This document shows, in pieces, positions 51,201 to 60,309 of a stretch of 64,000 nucleotides of DNA. Source of the DNA: Lachnospiraceae bacterium MD329 (lineage in GTDB: Bacteria; Bacillota; Clostridia; UBA1381); NCBI GenBank assembly GCA_010206265.1, contig VIQV01000001.1, positions 1 through 64,000 on the forward strand, given 5' to 3'. Each line of letters starts with the position of its first letter. The first letter of the stretch is position 1. The notes beneath the pieces were generated by a model that had not been told where the DNA came from, ran no database searches, and worked only from the letters and a program-made list of their open reading frames with translations. The position numbers and the translations under genes were made by a program.

Positions 51201-51687
51201 ACAGGATATTATACGTCAGGCAGAACAAGCATTGAAGCGTACAGAAGAATATAAATCAAATAGAGGTATTGACAGCTTAGATTACAAGATGTCATATATT
51301 GTGATGAAAGAAAACACGTCAGATTTGACAACTGTTAAAGCGTTTGCGGTGTCAGACGATTATCTTATGGAATTTAGTCCTTATAAAGATGAAAAAATAC
51401 ATACATACTTAACAGAGATGGTAAGCGCGGATTTTATAGTATCTTCATTAGAAGATGATAACAAACTGATTTATATGTCATTGGACACTCATCACTATAT
51501 ATGGAATGAGATAAGTGAATATGGTTTGGAATATATAGAAAGTCCTGATGCTTTTCAAAAATATCTGAAATATTGCAAACAACACGGTATCACTAAGGCT
51601 AAACTTCAAGCGAAAGAGGATTATAAGGGTGAAGATGTTATGAAGTATTATCAAAAAGAAAAGCATCATTCTGAGCCTGAGAGATAA
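51184..51687 (+). CDS. hypothetical ICE protein, 167 residues
   Basis: From ATG 51184 after GGAGGGAT. A soluble alpha/beta protein with TVKAFAVSDDYLMEFSPYKD in the middle and a lysine-rich C-terminus. No family recognised. It ends HSEPER, and the AGATAAGGAG that follows serves as the ribosome-binding site of prgI. Overlaps the methylase gene at its start. Confidence 0.55.
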   Translation: MKKLNKQDIIRQAEQALKRTEEYKSNRGIDSLDYKMSYIVMKENTSDLTTVKAFAVSDDYLMEFSPYKDEKIHTYLTEMVSADFIVSSLEDDNKLIYMSLDTHHYIWNEISEYGLEYIESPDAFQKYLKYCKQHGITKAKLQAKEDYKGEDVMKYYQKEKHHSEPER

Positions 51688-51697
51688 GGAGATATTT

Positions 51698-52096
51698 ATG
51701 GAAATACGGATTAACAAGGAAATCAAGGATTACCACGAAAGCCTGTTTTTCGGACTGTCCGCGCGTCAGTTTATATGCTCGGTTGCCGCGGTTGGCGCGG
51801 CTGTCGGCGTGTACTTCGGACTCAAGGATATAGTCGGCAAAGAAATGGTTTCATGGTTATGCGTAGTCTGCGCCGCACCGTTGGCGGCGGCAGGCTTTTT
51901 CAAGTACAACGGTATGCAGTTGGAGGAATTTATAACTGCGTTTTTTCGGAGCGAGTTTATTTACGCGGGAGTAAGGAAATTCAAATCTGAAAACATACTT
52001 TATAACTTATACAAGGAGGTTTTGACAGATGCTAAAAAAGCAAAAAAGAATACTCGCAAGGCTTTTTGGAAAAAAAGAAAAACGGATAATTCCTAA
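51698..52096 (+). CDS. PrgI-family type IV secretion membrane protein
   Basis: 132 residues. RINKEIKDYHESLFFGLSARQ at the N-terminus (RINKEIKDY, then FFGLSARQF) is the PrgI family hallmark, followed by two membrane helices (about 27-45 and 52-72) and a cytoplasmic basic C-terminus. PrgI (VirB3-like) always precedes the VirB4 ATPase in Gram-positive conjugation systems, as here, where the genes overlap by 68 bases. Confidence 0.85.
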   Translation: MEIRINKEIKDYHESLFFGLSARQFICSVAAVGAAVGVYFGLKDIVGKEMVSWLCVVCAAPLAAAGFFKYNGMQLEEFITAFFRSEFIYAGVRKFKSENILYNLYKEVLTDAKKAKKNTRKAFWKKRKTDNS

Positions 52097-54365
52097 ATCT
52101 GTTCAGCAGTCTATTCCGATAAAGCGTGTTTATAGGGACGGAATAATGCAGTGCGGTCAGTATTTCTCTAAAACGTGGCGGTTTTCCGATATAAATTATG
52201 CGGTTGCGTCAGATGATGACCAATTAGAGATGTTTCTCGCACACTCGGCGATCCTGAACGGACTGCCGACTGATGCGTTTGCAAAAATCACCGTCTACAA
52301 TAAGCAGCTTAACAGAAATGTATTTGAGCAGTTTATAACGCCGAATGACAGGACGGATAAAAACAGTATAACATATACAAATGAACTTAAAGAGTTACTT
52401 AGTGATAAAATGTCAGACAGTAACAATATCGTTCACGAAAAATATATTACTGTATCAAGCGAAAAGAAAAATATCGAGGAAGCGCGCACATTCTTTGCGC
52501 GTGTCGGTAATGACCTGACAGCCGATTTTGGTAAAATATCATCACATATTACGGAGCTGAACTATAAAGAACGGCTTCGTATTTTTTATGACTTCTTCCA
52601 TGGTAAAGAGGGCGGCACATTCAATTTTGACATCAAAAAAGCTATGGCGGTCGGCTCGGACTTTAAGGACTATATATGCCCCGACAGTATGGAGTTTAAG
52701 AGCGATTATATAAAAATCGGTGATAGATTCGCAAGAGTTATATTCCTGAAAGAATATCCGTCATTCCTTAAAGACAGTATGCTGTCTGAACTGACGGACT
52801 TTTCACGCAGTATGATGTTGTCGGTGGATATTCAGCCTATTCCTACCGATGACGCGGTAAAGGAAGTACAAAAGAAGTTGTTAGCGGTTGAAACGGATAT
52901 TACCAAATGGCAGCAAAAGCAGAATATGAACAATAACTTTTCTGCAAACGTGCCGTATGAGTTGGAGCAGATGAGAAAGGAAATCAAAGAATTTCTTGAC
53001 GATTTAACAACGCGCGACCAAAGAATGATGTTTGTTACCGTAACGCTTTTACATATTGCCGACACTCTTGACGTGCTCAATAACGATACGGAAACGCTTA
53101 TGTCCATAGGACGCAAACACCTTTGTAATTTTGCAACGCTCAAATATCAGCAGGAGGACGGAATGAAAACCGTATTACCTTATGGCTTGATGAACATTAA
53201 GGCTATGCGAACACTTACAACAGAAAGTACGGCGGTACTTATGCCGTATAAGACTCAAGAGATAATCGACAATGACGGTATCTACTACGGTATCAATGCA
53301 ATATCGCATAATCTCTTAATGTGTAATCGCAAATTACTGTTGAATGGCAACGGCTTTATTCTTGGCGTGTCCGGCTCAGGTAAATCGTTCGCGTCAAAGA
53401 TGGAAATTGCTATGGCGGCATTATTTACTGATGACGATATAATCATTGTAGACCCCGAAAGAGAGTATTCACCGCTTATTGCAAAACTCGGCGGCGAAAC
53501 GGTCAGAATATCTGCGTCATCAGAGAATTATATCAATGCTATGGAAATGGACAAAGACTACGGCGATGGCGAAAACCCGATTGCATTGAAGTCTGAATTT
53601 GTAATGTCATTGTGTGAGCAACTTATGGGCGCAGGCAAGATTGAAGCGAGGGACAAATCAATCATTGACCGCTGTACCGATAATGTATATAAAGATTATT
53701 TGAGCGGCAAGACGGACACACCGCCCACACTTGTCGATTTCAGAAATGATTTACTTAATCAGCCTGAACAGGCGGCGCACGATATGGCACTTGCACTCGA
53801 ACTGTTTACGGAGGGCAGCTTAAATGTATTCGCCCATCAGTCGAATGTGGACACAAGCGGACGCATTATAGCGTATGACATACTTGACCTCGGCGAGCAG
53901 TTAAAGCCTATCGGACTTTTGATTATGCTTGACAATATTCTAAATCGTGTTATTGCAAACAGAAAGAAAGGCAGATACACACGCATATACATTGATGAAG
54001 CGCACCTGTTCTTTGCAAACCCGTACAGCGCACAATTCTTATCAAAGGCGTGGAAACGATTTAGAAAATACGGCGGTCTTGTAACGGGTATCACACAGAA
54101 CATTGAGGAATGTCTGCACTCGGATACCGCGCGGCTTATGCTTGCGAACTCGGAATTTTTGCTTATGCTCAATCAGGCGGCAACAGACCGCGTTGAACTT
54201 GCAAAAATACTCAATATTTCCGAAACGCAGATGAGTTATATCACCAATGCGCCCGCAGGACGCGGCTTGATAAAGGTCGGCGGCTCAATCGTACCGTTTA
54301 TAAATGACTTCCCGACTGATACGGAACTCTATAAGCTGATGAGTACAAAACCAGGCGAAGAATAA
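52029..54365 (+). CDS. virB4: VirB4/TraE-type conjugation ATPase
   Basis: 778 residues; ATG 52029 lies inside prgI and follows AAGGAGGTTTTGAC. The C-terminal motor domain has LGVSGSGKSFASK (Walker A, about 445-457), IIVDPEREYSPL (about 475) and IYIDEAHLFFANP (Walker B, about 652-664), with the downstream QNIEECL and arginine-finger region. The N-terminal ~400 residues are the VirB4 domain contacting PrgI and VirB6. It powers channel assembly and substrate transfer. A GC-rich terminator follows (54374-54406). Confidence 0.93.
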   Translation: MLKKQKRILARLFGKKEKRIIPKSVQQSIPIKRVYRDGIMQCGQYFSKTWRFSDINYAVASDDDQLEMFLAHSAILNGLPTDAFAKITVYNKQLNRNVFEQFITPNDRTDKNSITYTNELKELLSDKMSDSNNIVHEKYITVSSEKKNIEEARTFFARVGNDLTADFGKISSHITELNYKERLRIFYDFFHGKEGGTFNFDIKKAMAVGSDFKDYICPDSMEFKSDYIKIGDRFARVIFLKEYPSFLKDSMLSELTDFSRSMMLSVDIQPIPTDDAVKEVQKKLLAVETDITKWQQKQNMNNNFSANVPYELEQMRKEIKEFLDDLTTRDQRMMFVTVTLLHIADTLDVLNNDTETLMSIGRKHLCNFATLKYQQEDGMKTVLPYGLMNIKAMRTLTTESTAVLMPYKTQEIIDNDGIYYGINAISHNLLMCNRKLLLNGNGFILGVSGSGKSFASKMEIAMAALFTDDDIIIVDPEREYSPLIAKLGGETVRISASSENYINAMEMDKDYGDGENPIALKSEFVMSLCEQLMGAGKIEARDKSIIDRCTDNVYKDYLSGKTDTPPTLVDFRNDLLNQPEQAAHDMALALELFTEGSLNVFAHQSNVDTSGRIIAYDILDLGEQLKPIGLLIMLDNILNRVIANRKKGRYTRIYIDEAHLFFANPYSAQFLSKAWKRFRKYGGLVTGITQNIEECLHSDTARLMLANSEFLLMLNQAATDRVELAKILNISETQMSYITNAPAGRGLIKVGGSIVPFINDFPTDTELYKLMSTKPGEE

Positions 54366-54373
54366 AATACATA

Positions 54374-54406
54374 GGCGGCGGTGGAAATCGCCGCCTTAAT
54401 TTTTTT
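54374..54406 (+). terminator. terminator after virB4
   Basis: GGCGGCG (54374-54380) pairs with CGCCGCC (54389-54395), followed by TTAAT7. Confidence 0.75.
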
Positions 54407-54429
54407 ATATAGAATTGAGGTGAACAATA

Positions 54430-56727
54430 TTGAGCGAGTCAAAGACAAAGCCTAAAACAAGGGAAAAGCCGACCACTGCTTCTCACACAGTAAAGAACGC
54501 GCCAAAGACCGTGAAATCTATTCCATATAATGTTCTCCGCAATGCTCCGTCCGTTATGAAAGAACAGCTTGCAAAGCAGACCTCGGAAAAGCTGTCAAAG
54601 GTAAAACAAGACGGACAGTCGGAGCAATCCCCCGAAAATTACGCGACGGATACAGTGGAAAATGCGGTATACGGCACAGCGGCGAAAATTTACCGAACTA
54701 CGCGGACTATTGCGGAGCATACAATAAAATCACACAGGGCGCATAAAATCAAGACCAAAGAAAATTATACAATGCCTGATATTCCTGTCAATCCGACTGT
54801 TACTGATAATACACCAAAGTTAGCAAACAATCAGCCGAAAACCTTTCAATTATCAGACGGGAAAATTTCGCCCAATTCGGTCGGAAGTCAATCTAACACA
54901 GAAATTAGTCGCAATTTGCGACGCATTTCCCCCAAGACAAAGGGAGCATACACAGCCGCGCGGTCAGACACTCTCTCTGCTGTTCCCGAAGCAAAGAAAA
55001 AGGCAGTCCAACAGATAAAAGCAAAGGCACAGCAGAAATCTGATATTAAAAAAAAAGAGAATTATATTAAACAGCACAGCGCAGATACAGATATAAAAAC
55101 TCCCGATACTGCAAGACGCGATTATGCCCGTGATAAACTGAAAGCCAAATCGGAGGAACAAAAACGGCTACAGCACACGGACGCGAATATGTCTAATACT
55201 CTAAATACGGATATTTCCCCCGACACTCTCCCTATTGACAAGCCGAATATAAAGACAAAGGAAAGCTATATGCAGTCGCTCCGAAGCGAAAAAACGGCAG
55301 AGCATATAAAGTCGGCATACAGAACACCAAAGCAGAAATCAAGCGAGATTGCCCGTCAGATTCAGTCTACGTCAAAGGCAGTACATAGTAAGGAGAAAAT
55401 GACATCTAAAACTGTAAAGAGCGGTAGGAATGTGTTTAAGGCAAGCCGGACGGCAAAGAAAAAAGCGTCAAAGGCGCGCAAAGTCGTTGTCAAAACTCAA
55501 AAACAGGTTACAAAACAAGCCGCGAAACAGACCGCGAAAATGGCAAAGGAAGCGGCACAGCGGAGCGCACAGGCGGCGAAAGCAACGGCACGTGTTGCAG
55601 GTAAGGTTGCTGTCAAGGTTGCACAAGCAGTTGTCTCGGCGGCAAAAGCGATTATTTCCGCAATTGCATCAGGTGGCGCGGTAGCGGTTGTAGCGGTTGT
55701 GTTGATTATTGTAATCATTATAGCGGCTATTGTGGCGAGTCCATTTGGTATTTTTGTTTCCGAGGAGGTTACGAACGCAGGCACAATTCCGCTGTCGCAG
55801 ATTATAGCGGAATATAACGTAGAACTTACGCAAGAGGTTGAGGATATAGAATTATCCGTAGACCATACTGAGGTTGACGTTATAGATAATCAGACGGACA
55901 GAAATATTGTACTTGCCGTATTTGCGGCAAAGACCGCAGGCGCGGAGAACAACACAGCCGAAGATGTTGTCATATTTGATGATGTTAAGGCTGAAAAGCT
56001 AAAAGCATATTTCCGAGCCGCAAACACCGTAAGTCATACGGTTGAGGAAATCGCAGTATCGGATACGGAAACAAAAAAGAAGCTGACCGTTACTATAAGC
56101 GAAAAAACAAAAGACGAGCTTATGGACTTATACGGTTTAACCGCAAAACAGCGTGAAGCGGTTGAAACGCTGCTTGAACACGGAGATGTTTTGACATCAT
56201 CAAGCCACAGCTTAGCAATTACAAACGCAGATGTGCAAAGCATAATAAACGGTCTGCCGTCATCACTTCCGCAGAGGCGGAAAGATGTTGTCAAGAACGC
56301 AGGCTCACTTGTAGGCAAGGTCAATTACTTTTGGGGCGGCAAATCAAGCGCAATCGGTTGGGATAGTGCTTGGGGTACTATGCGCCGTGTTACTGCTGCC
56401 GGAAGTCCGTCATCGGGAACACTCCGAGCATACGGTCTTGACTGTTCAGGTTTTGTAATGTGGGCGTTTAACAACAGCGGTATGGGATATGCTGTAGGGC
56501 ACGGAACATACGGACAGCGTGATGCAAGTATTCAGGTAACAGCGTCAACGGTACAAGCAGGAGATTTATGCTTCTTGCCGAGTTACAGCCACGTTGGAAT
56601 CGTTGTCGGCAAGGACACAGGCGGCAATATTCTTGTTATCCACTGTTCAAGCGGTGCAAATAATGTTGTGGTATCCACCGCGTCAAGCGTAGGTTTTACT
56701 GTATTCCGCAGACCGAATTGTTATTAA
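54430..56727 (+). CDS. NlpC/P60 cell-wall hydrolase of the conjugation apparatus (CD1108 family)
   Basis: 765 residues from a TTG start after GAGGTG. A ~410-residue basic, Lys/Ala/Gln-rich cytoplasmic N-terminus precedes one transmembrane helix (about 415-440, VVAVVLIIVIIIAAIVASPF). A linker and an extracellular NlpC/P60 domain follow with LDCSGFVMWAF (Cys about 671), YSHVGIVVG (His about 721) and VIHCSS (third residue about 737). It cuts peptidoglycan locally so the mating channel can cross the wall, the VirB1/PrgK role. The unusually long basic N-terminus may bind DNA or the membrane. It is the last transfer gene before the insertion sequence. Confidence 0.85.
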   Translation: MSESKTKPKTREKPTTASHTVKNAPKTVKSIPYNVLRNAPSVMKEQLAKQTSEKLSKVKQDGQSEQSPENYATDTVENAVYGTAAKIYRTTRTIAEHTIKSHRAHKIKTKENYTMPDIPVNPTVTDNTPKLANNQPKTFQLSDGKISPNSVGSQSNTEISRNLRRISPKTKGAYTAARSDTLSAVPEAKKKAVQQIKAKAQQKSDIKKKENYIKQHSADTDIKTPDTARRDYARDKLKAKSEEQKRLQHTDANMSNTLNTDISPDTLPIDKPNIKTKESYMQSLRSEKTAEHIKSAYRTPKQKSSEIARQIQSTSKAVHSKEKMTSKTVKSGRNVFKASRTAKKKASKARKVVVKTQKQVTKQAAKQTAKMAKEAAQRSAQAAKATARVAGKVAVKVAQAVVSAAKAIISAIASGGAVAVVAVVLIIVIIIAAIVASPFGIFVSEEVTNAGTIPLSQIIAEYNVELTQEVEDIELSVDHTEVDVIDNQTDRNIVLAVFAAKTAGAENNTAEDVVIFDDVKAEKLKAYFRAANTVSHTVEEIAVSDTETKKKLTVTISEKTKDELMDLYGLTAKQREAVETLLEHGDVLTSSSHSLAITNADVQSIINGLPSSLPQRRKDVVKNAGSLVGKVNYFWGGKSSAIGWDSAWGTMRRVTAAGSPSSGTLRAYGLDCSGFVMWAFNNSGMGYAVGHGTYGQRDASIQVTASTVQAGDLCFLPSYSHVGIVVGKDTGGNILVIHCSSGANNVVVSTASSVGFTVFRRPNCY

Positions 56728-56734
56728 ATATATA

Positions 56735-57480
56735 ATCATAACCACCAGTAAACTGGTGGTTTGCACAGCCCCTAGAAGGGGCAATTACAGGCTTAACCCT
56801 CAAATGGGCATTGAAGCCTGACACCGCATTACTATCTCAGGCAGCCGCTCACGTGCGGCTGTCTTTTTTTGCCTACTTTTTCTCGCTACCCGTAAACGGG
56901 TCTATATATTCTTTCAAACTTATTTGATCTGTTGCATAATCTTCTTCCATCTGATTTCTTATATATTCAGCTATAATTTTCTTGTTACGTCCTACTATAT
57001 CAACATAATATCCTCTACACCAAAAATGACGCGAACCATACTTATATTTCAAATTCGCATGACGATCAAATATCATAAGCGAGCTTTTTCCCTTGAGAAA
57101 TCCCATGAATTGTGCTATACTTAAATATGGTGGAATACCCACAAGCATATGTATATGGTCCTGGCATGCCTCTGCCTCAATTATCTCTACTCCCTTTTGT
57201 TCACACAATTTACGGAGTATCTCTCCTATATCTCGCTTTATTTGACCATATATCTCTTTCCTTCTGTATTTTGGTGCAAATATTATATGATATTGACACC
57301 TATACTTGGAATGTGCTGTACTTTTTATTTCATTTTTATTATTCTTTAACATTGTTAAAAACCTCCATGATATACTTTTAGTAATGCGGTCGCCAAACCT
57401 TTTACTATTATATCATGGAGGTTTTCTCATGCTAAAGCTTTTTTTCTTCCTCCGGTATAACCGGAGGTTTATTTCCTCGT
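56735..57480 (-). mobile_element. IS200/IS605-type insertion sequence
   Basis: A single transposase gene flanked by hairpins rather than inverted repeats, as in IS200. The left side has ACCACCAGTAAACTGGTGGT (56741-56760), then GCCCCT/AGGGGC and a CAGCCGC/GCGGCTG stem with T7 that would terminate rightward transcripts. The right side has CCTCCGGTATAACCGGAGG (57452-57470). It starts about eight bases after the NlpC/P60 gene stop. Limits are approximate because IS200 leaves no target duplication. Confidence 0.75.
56873..57352 (-). CDS. tnpA: IS200-type TnpA transposase (Y1 HUH)
   Basis: 159 residues, the normal IS200 TnpA length. The HUH motif is DHIHML (His66, His68) and the nucleophile is Tyr130 in AEYIRNQ; KYRCQYHIIFAPKYRR at the N-terminus is typical. 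It mobilises single-stranded DNA through the end hairpins. No TnpB gene accompanies it. All catalytic residues are present, so the element may be active. Confidence 0.93.
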   Translation of the reverse strand: MLKNNKNEIKSTAHSKYRCQYHIIFAPKYRRKEIYGQIKRDIGEILRKLCEQKGVEIIEAEACQDHIHMLVGIPPYLSIAQFMGFLKGKSSLMIFDRHANLKYKYGSRHFWCRGYYVDIVGRNKKIIAEYIRNQMEEDYATDQISLKEYIDPFTGSEKK

Positions 57481-57531
57481 CTAAAGACACCAACAGAATA
57501 TAGGAGCTGTATTTCACAGCTCCTATATTTT

Positions 57532-58248
57532 TTAATTAAGCTTAATAAATGAATTTTCTATGTGTGAAACATAATCATAATTTGTTAGATAAATATCTTC
57601 TTGGTCTGTCGGGAATGAGAATGTATACATTCTTACAATTCCATTAGTAAATATACACTTTCTATAATGATAATATCCATCAAAAGTCTTAGTAGATATT
57701 ACATACCACCCATCTCTTTCAAGTAAGTCTTCACGATATAATTCTGTTCCTCCGTAAGTCCTTCTGAATGTATCAATTGTGAATTTATCAGGCAACTCTC
57801 CGTCAATATACCTTGCAGTAAAGTTTAATGTTGCTTCTCTGTCTGCGGAGGTTAAATTGAAATCATCTTCTTCATCTTGGTCTAATCCGCCTTCTAATAC
57901 AAAATTAGACGGACAGTCTATAGTATAATTGAATTTCTCGGAAGTTCGTTTCTCAAAAGTTGGCTCTGTGTATATAACAGGAGTTGGTGTTAATGTTGAT
58001 GGTGCTTGAGATGGCATTGGAGATGGTGTATTGATATTTAAAAGACCACTTATAAATGTAACAGGATCACCTAATTTTAAGCCAGCACAACAAACTAAAA
58101 AAGCACATGTTAATGCAATTATTATTGGAATAGTTACTTTTTCTATAATAGGATTTCCCTTGGTCTTATGGTATTTTAATAAAAAGATACAAGTTGCAAT
58201 GCCTGATATAATTATTAAAGCTATAATTCCCCACACTAATTTGAACAT
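57532..58248 (-). CDS. membrane-anchored protein with extracellular domain
   Basis: 238 residues. Two N-terminal transmembrane helices (about 4-24 and 38-58), then a Pro/Thr/Ser linker (about 75-95) and a ~140-residue outer domain. The outer domain's mixed beta pattern (FNYTIDCPSNFVLEGG ... WYVISTKTFDGYYHYRKC) resembles PsbP-like or DUF1795-type surface domains. AGGAGG precedes its start. Family not certain. It lies downstream of the XRE gene on the same strand within the toxin locus, so an immunity or sensory role is conceivable. Confidence 0.6.
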   Translation of the reverse strand: MFKLVWGIIALIIISGIATCIFLLKYHKTKGNPIIEKVTIPIIIALTCAFLVCCAGLKLGDPVTFISGLLNINTPSPMPSQAPSTLTPTPVIYTEPTFEKRTSEKFNYTIDCPSNFVLEGGLDQDEEDDFNLTSADREATLNFTARYIDGELPDKFTIDTFRRTYGGTELYREDLLERDGWYVISTKTFDGYYHYRKCIFTNGIVRMYTFSFPTDQEDIYLTNYDYVSHIENSFIKLN

Positions 58249-58340
58249 AATAATATCCTCCTTTTTTATTAAAATGATTTATAAAATTGCAAGCATATCC
58301 CACAATTTTATAATAATTATATTAAACCAATTTACACTTT

Positions 58341-58384
58341 TCAATAAAATGGAGTGAATTACCAAAATATCGGCATAAAAACAG
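58341..58384. repeat. 44-bp direct repeat, left copy
   Basis: Matches 59160-59203 at most positions (CAATAAAAT-GAGT-AATTACC-AAATAT then CGTAAAAACAG or GCATAAAAACAG). The two copies bracket the XRE gene in direct orientation; each lies downstream of a toxin-locus reading frame. Confidence 0.6.
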
Positions 58385-58450
58385 TTTTTTCGACAAAAAA
58401 AGAAAAACTGCATCATTGCAGTTCTCTACATTTATGGAATAACAGCTCAG

Positions 58451-58984
58451 CTATCCTGTATATTTAGGCGCCGCATACTTTTTATATATACTTTTATAAT
58501 ACTCAATATCCACCATATAATCTTCAATAATATCTCTGAAATGAATGACTGACACATCAAAGTAATTCAATAAGTTAATCAAACAAACAATATCCGTGTA
58601 ATTAATACAAATATCAGCGACAAAATCCAAAAATTCCAAGAGCTCGCTTTTTTGCTCCGATAATAAACCGATACCATACGTATCATATGTACTTGAGTAA
58701 TTATTATTTGCTTTGTGTTTTATAGAACAATACGGAAAATACATATTTTCATCCTCCATCTGCATATTTTTTAAATTTGACAGAAGCTTTGCAACAGGCT
58801 CTCCTATATAAGCGGCACATTTTTGCATAGTTTCCAAAGTTGGATTAATACTTTCTCTTTCTATAAGACTTAATGTTTCTTTGCTGATACCACATTCCAT
58901 TGCCATTTCGTATTGAGATAAATGGTTTTCTCTTCTGTATTTTATCAGATTATCAGCTAAAATTTTTCTTTCCGGCACAATCAT
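58451..58984 (-). CDS. XRE-family transcriptional regulator
   Basis: About 177 residues from ATG 58984; GTG 58978 is an equally good start given GAAGGGTG upstream. Residues around 6-65 form a standard XRE helix-turn-helix (LSQYEMAMECGISKETLSLIE) with SINPTLETMQKCAAYIGEP closing the domain. The C-terminal ~100 residues are helical, without a known domain. TATAAT-like sequence precedes it. It lies between two direct repeats in the RHS locus and may regulate toxin or membrane-protein expression. Confidence 0.75.
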   Translation of the reverse strand: MIVPERKILADNLIKYRRENHLSQYEMAMECGISKETLSLIERESINPTLETMQKCAAYIGEPVAKLLSNLKNMQMEDENMYFPYCSIKHKANNNYSSTYDTYGIGLLSEQKSELLEFLDFVADICINYTDIVCLINLLNYFDVSVIHFRDIIEDYMVDIEYYKSIYKKYAAPKYTG

Positions 58985-59159
58985 CACCCTTCGATATAAA
59001 ATTATATAATACGACATTATTTTTGGCAACGTAATATATTACGTTTTTTATTAAACATAAATCATTATACAGCAAAAGCTGCGGAAACTACCGCAGCTTA
59101 ACATTTATAGTAATACATCTGCAATTTAAATTTAATTTTATATATCATCATTATCTTTT

Positions 59160-59203
59160 CCAATAAAATAGAGTAAATTACCTAAATATTAGCGTAAAAA
59201 CAG
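59160..59203. repeat. 44-bp direct repeat, right copy
   Basis: Right copy of the repeat at 58341-58384; it lies at the 3' end of the displaced RHS fragment. Confidence 0.6.
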
Positions 59204-59695
59204 GAGCATAGGCAAAAATAGGGAAGCCGCAGGTGATACGGCGTCTCTATCTTTATGGAAGGATATTTTAATTATACGGTCATAAGTATAGTTTGTTGTA
59301 CCATTTCTTTCGCTGACCATCTGACTTCTGTTTCCGTAGATGTCGTATTGATAGCTGTATGTATTGTTCGGAGCTTGCTCGGTAACAAGCCTGTTCAGTC
59401 CGTCATAAGTGTAGTTTGTCGTACCCTTGTTAGTTCCTGCAACGCTCTCGGTCTTGCTCTTTTGGTTTCCGTCTACATAGTATGTATAGCTGTACTTGGA
59501 AATCTGCGTGCTGCCGTTTGCGTTGTTTACTTCTGTAAGCAGATTTGCAAGGTTATAGGTATAATCTGCTGTCTGACTTCCGTATGATGATTTCTTTAGC
59601 GTTCCATTAATGTTTAGAACAGGGTACTCCGACAATGATGTAAAGATAACTATCCTTCTTGTCACTATCATACTATTAATTTGGCATAAAAGCAT
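59189..59695 (-). pseudogene. displaced RHS/YD-repeat fragment
   Basis: The frame is open for 168 codons, but only the part from about 59610 down to 59275 is RHS-like (GTLKKSSYGSQTADYTYNLA ... YSYQYDIYGNRSQM). It is almost identical, in DNA and protein, to 61640-61930 of the large RHS gene. The beginning and end are unrelated sequence with no toxin domain. This is the usual look of a recombined or orphaned RHS tip junction left after the C-terminal cassette was exchanged. It is unlikely to make a functional product. Confidence 0.75.
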
Positions 59696-60290
59696 TATTT
59701 ATTGTATCAAAGCGGAAAATGTGTTGTTGTCTGCCATCATATATTTCAATAATAGAAGTTTTAACATCTGATAAAAGAATTGTGTTAACGATATTATTTA
59801 CTAACTCTTCATCTATATATTGATTTGTATTTATCCTTAAGCGTTCTAAACGTATATACTCAGGGATTTCGTTCCAATTTGCTGGTCGATTATGTTTTTC
59901 ATATAATGTGTATAATTCTTCAAATGGTGTTGTAATACTCTCATATCCAAACATTTGAGCAACACACGTATATTCTGGATAGATATTATTAAATTTTTGT
60001 TCTGCTTCGTACTCTAATGCTCTTTCTAAATATGTATCAATATATTTTCCTCTAACTGAAAATTTTAAATCTGGTTCGGTTTCTGGCGAAACAACTGCAC
60101 AATATCCAAAATCACTCATATATGTATCAGTTATAATCATATTTTCTGAATATTTATTTTGCAAATAGTTTTTTACCCATTTAGGATAAGAGATGTACTT
60201 AGAATATACAATATTGATTAATAAATAGATAGTAGGTATTAACAACATTATAGTTATTAATATTATTAAATTTTTTCTTTTTTTGTTCAT
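59676..60290 (-). CDS. candidate immunity protein for the RHS toxin
   Basis: 204 residues from ATG 60290; GAGGTT lies six bases upstream, and the start is 19 bases after the RHS stop. One N-terminal membrane helix (LIILITIMLLIPTIYLLINI), then a ~170-residue soluble domain with aromatic and acidic character (YDGRQQHIFRFDTINNAF near the end). It resembles no family I know. Position immediately behind a toxin-tipped RHS gene is the standard place for the cognate immunity gene. A membrane anchor would fit protection against a toxin acting at or entering through the membrane. Confidence 0.55.
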   Translation of the reverse strand: MNKKRKNLIILITIMLLIPTIYLLINIVYSKYISYPKWVKNYLQNKYSENMIITDTYMSDFGYCAVVSPETEPDLKFSVRGKYIDTYLERALEYEAEQKFNNIYPEYTCVAQMFGYESITTPFEELYTLYEKHNRPANWNEIPEYIRLERLRINTNQYIDEELVNNIVNTILLSDVKTSIIEIYDGRQQHIFRFDTINNAFMPN

Positions 60291-60309
60291 TGTATTTAAC
60301 CTCACATAA

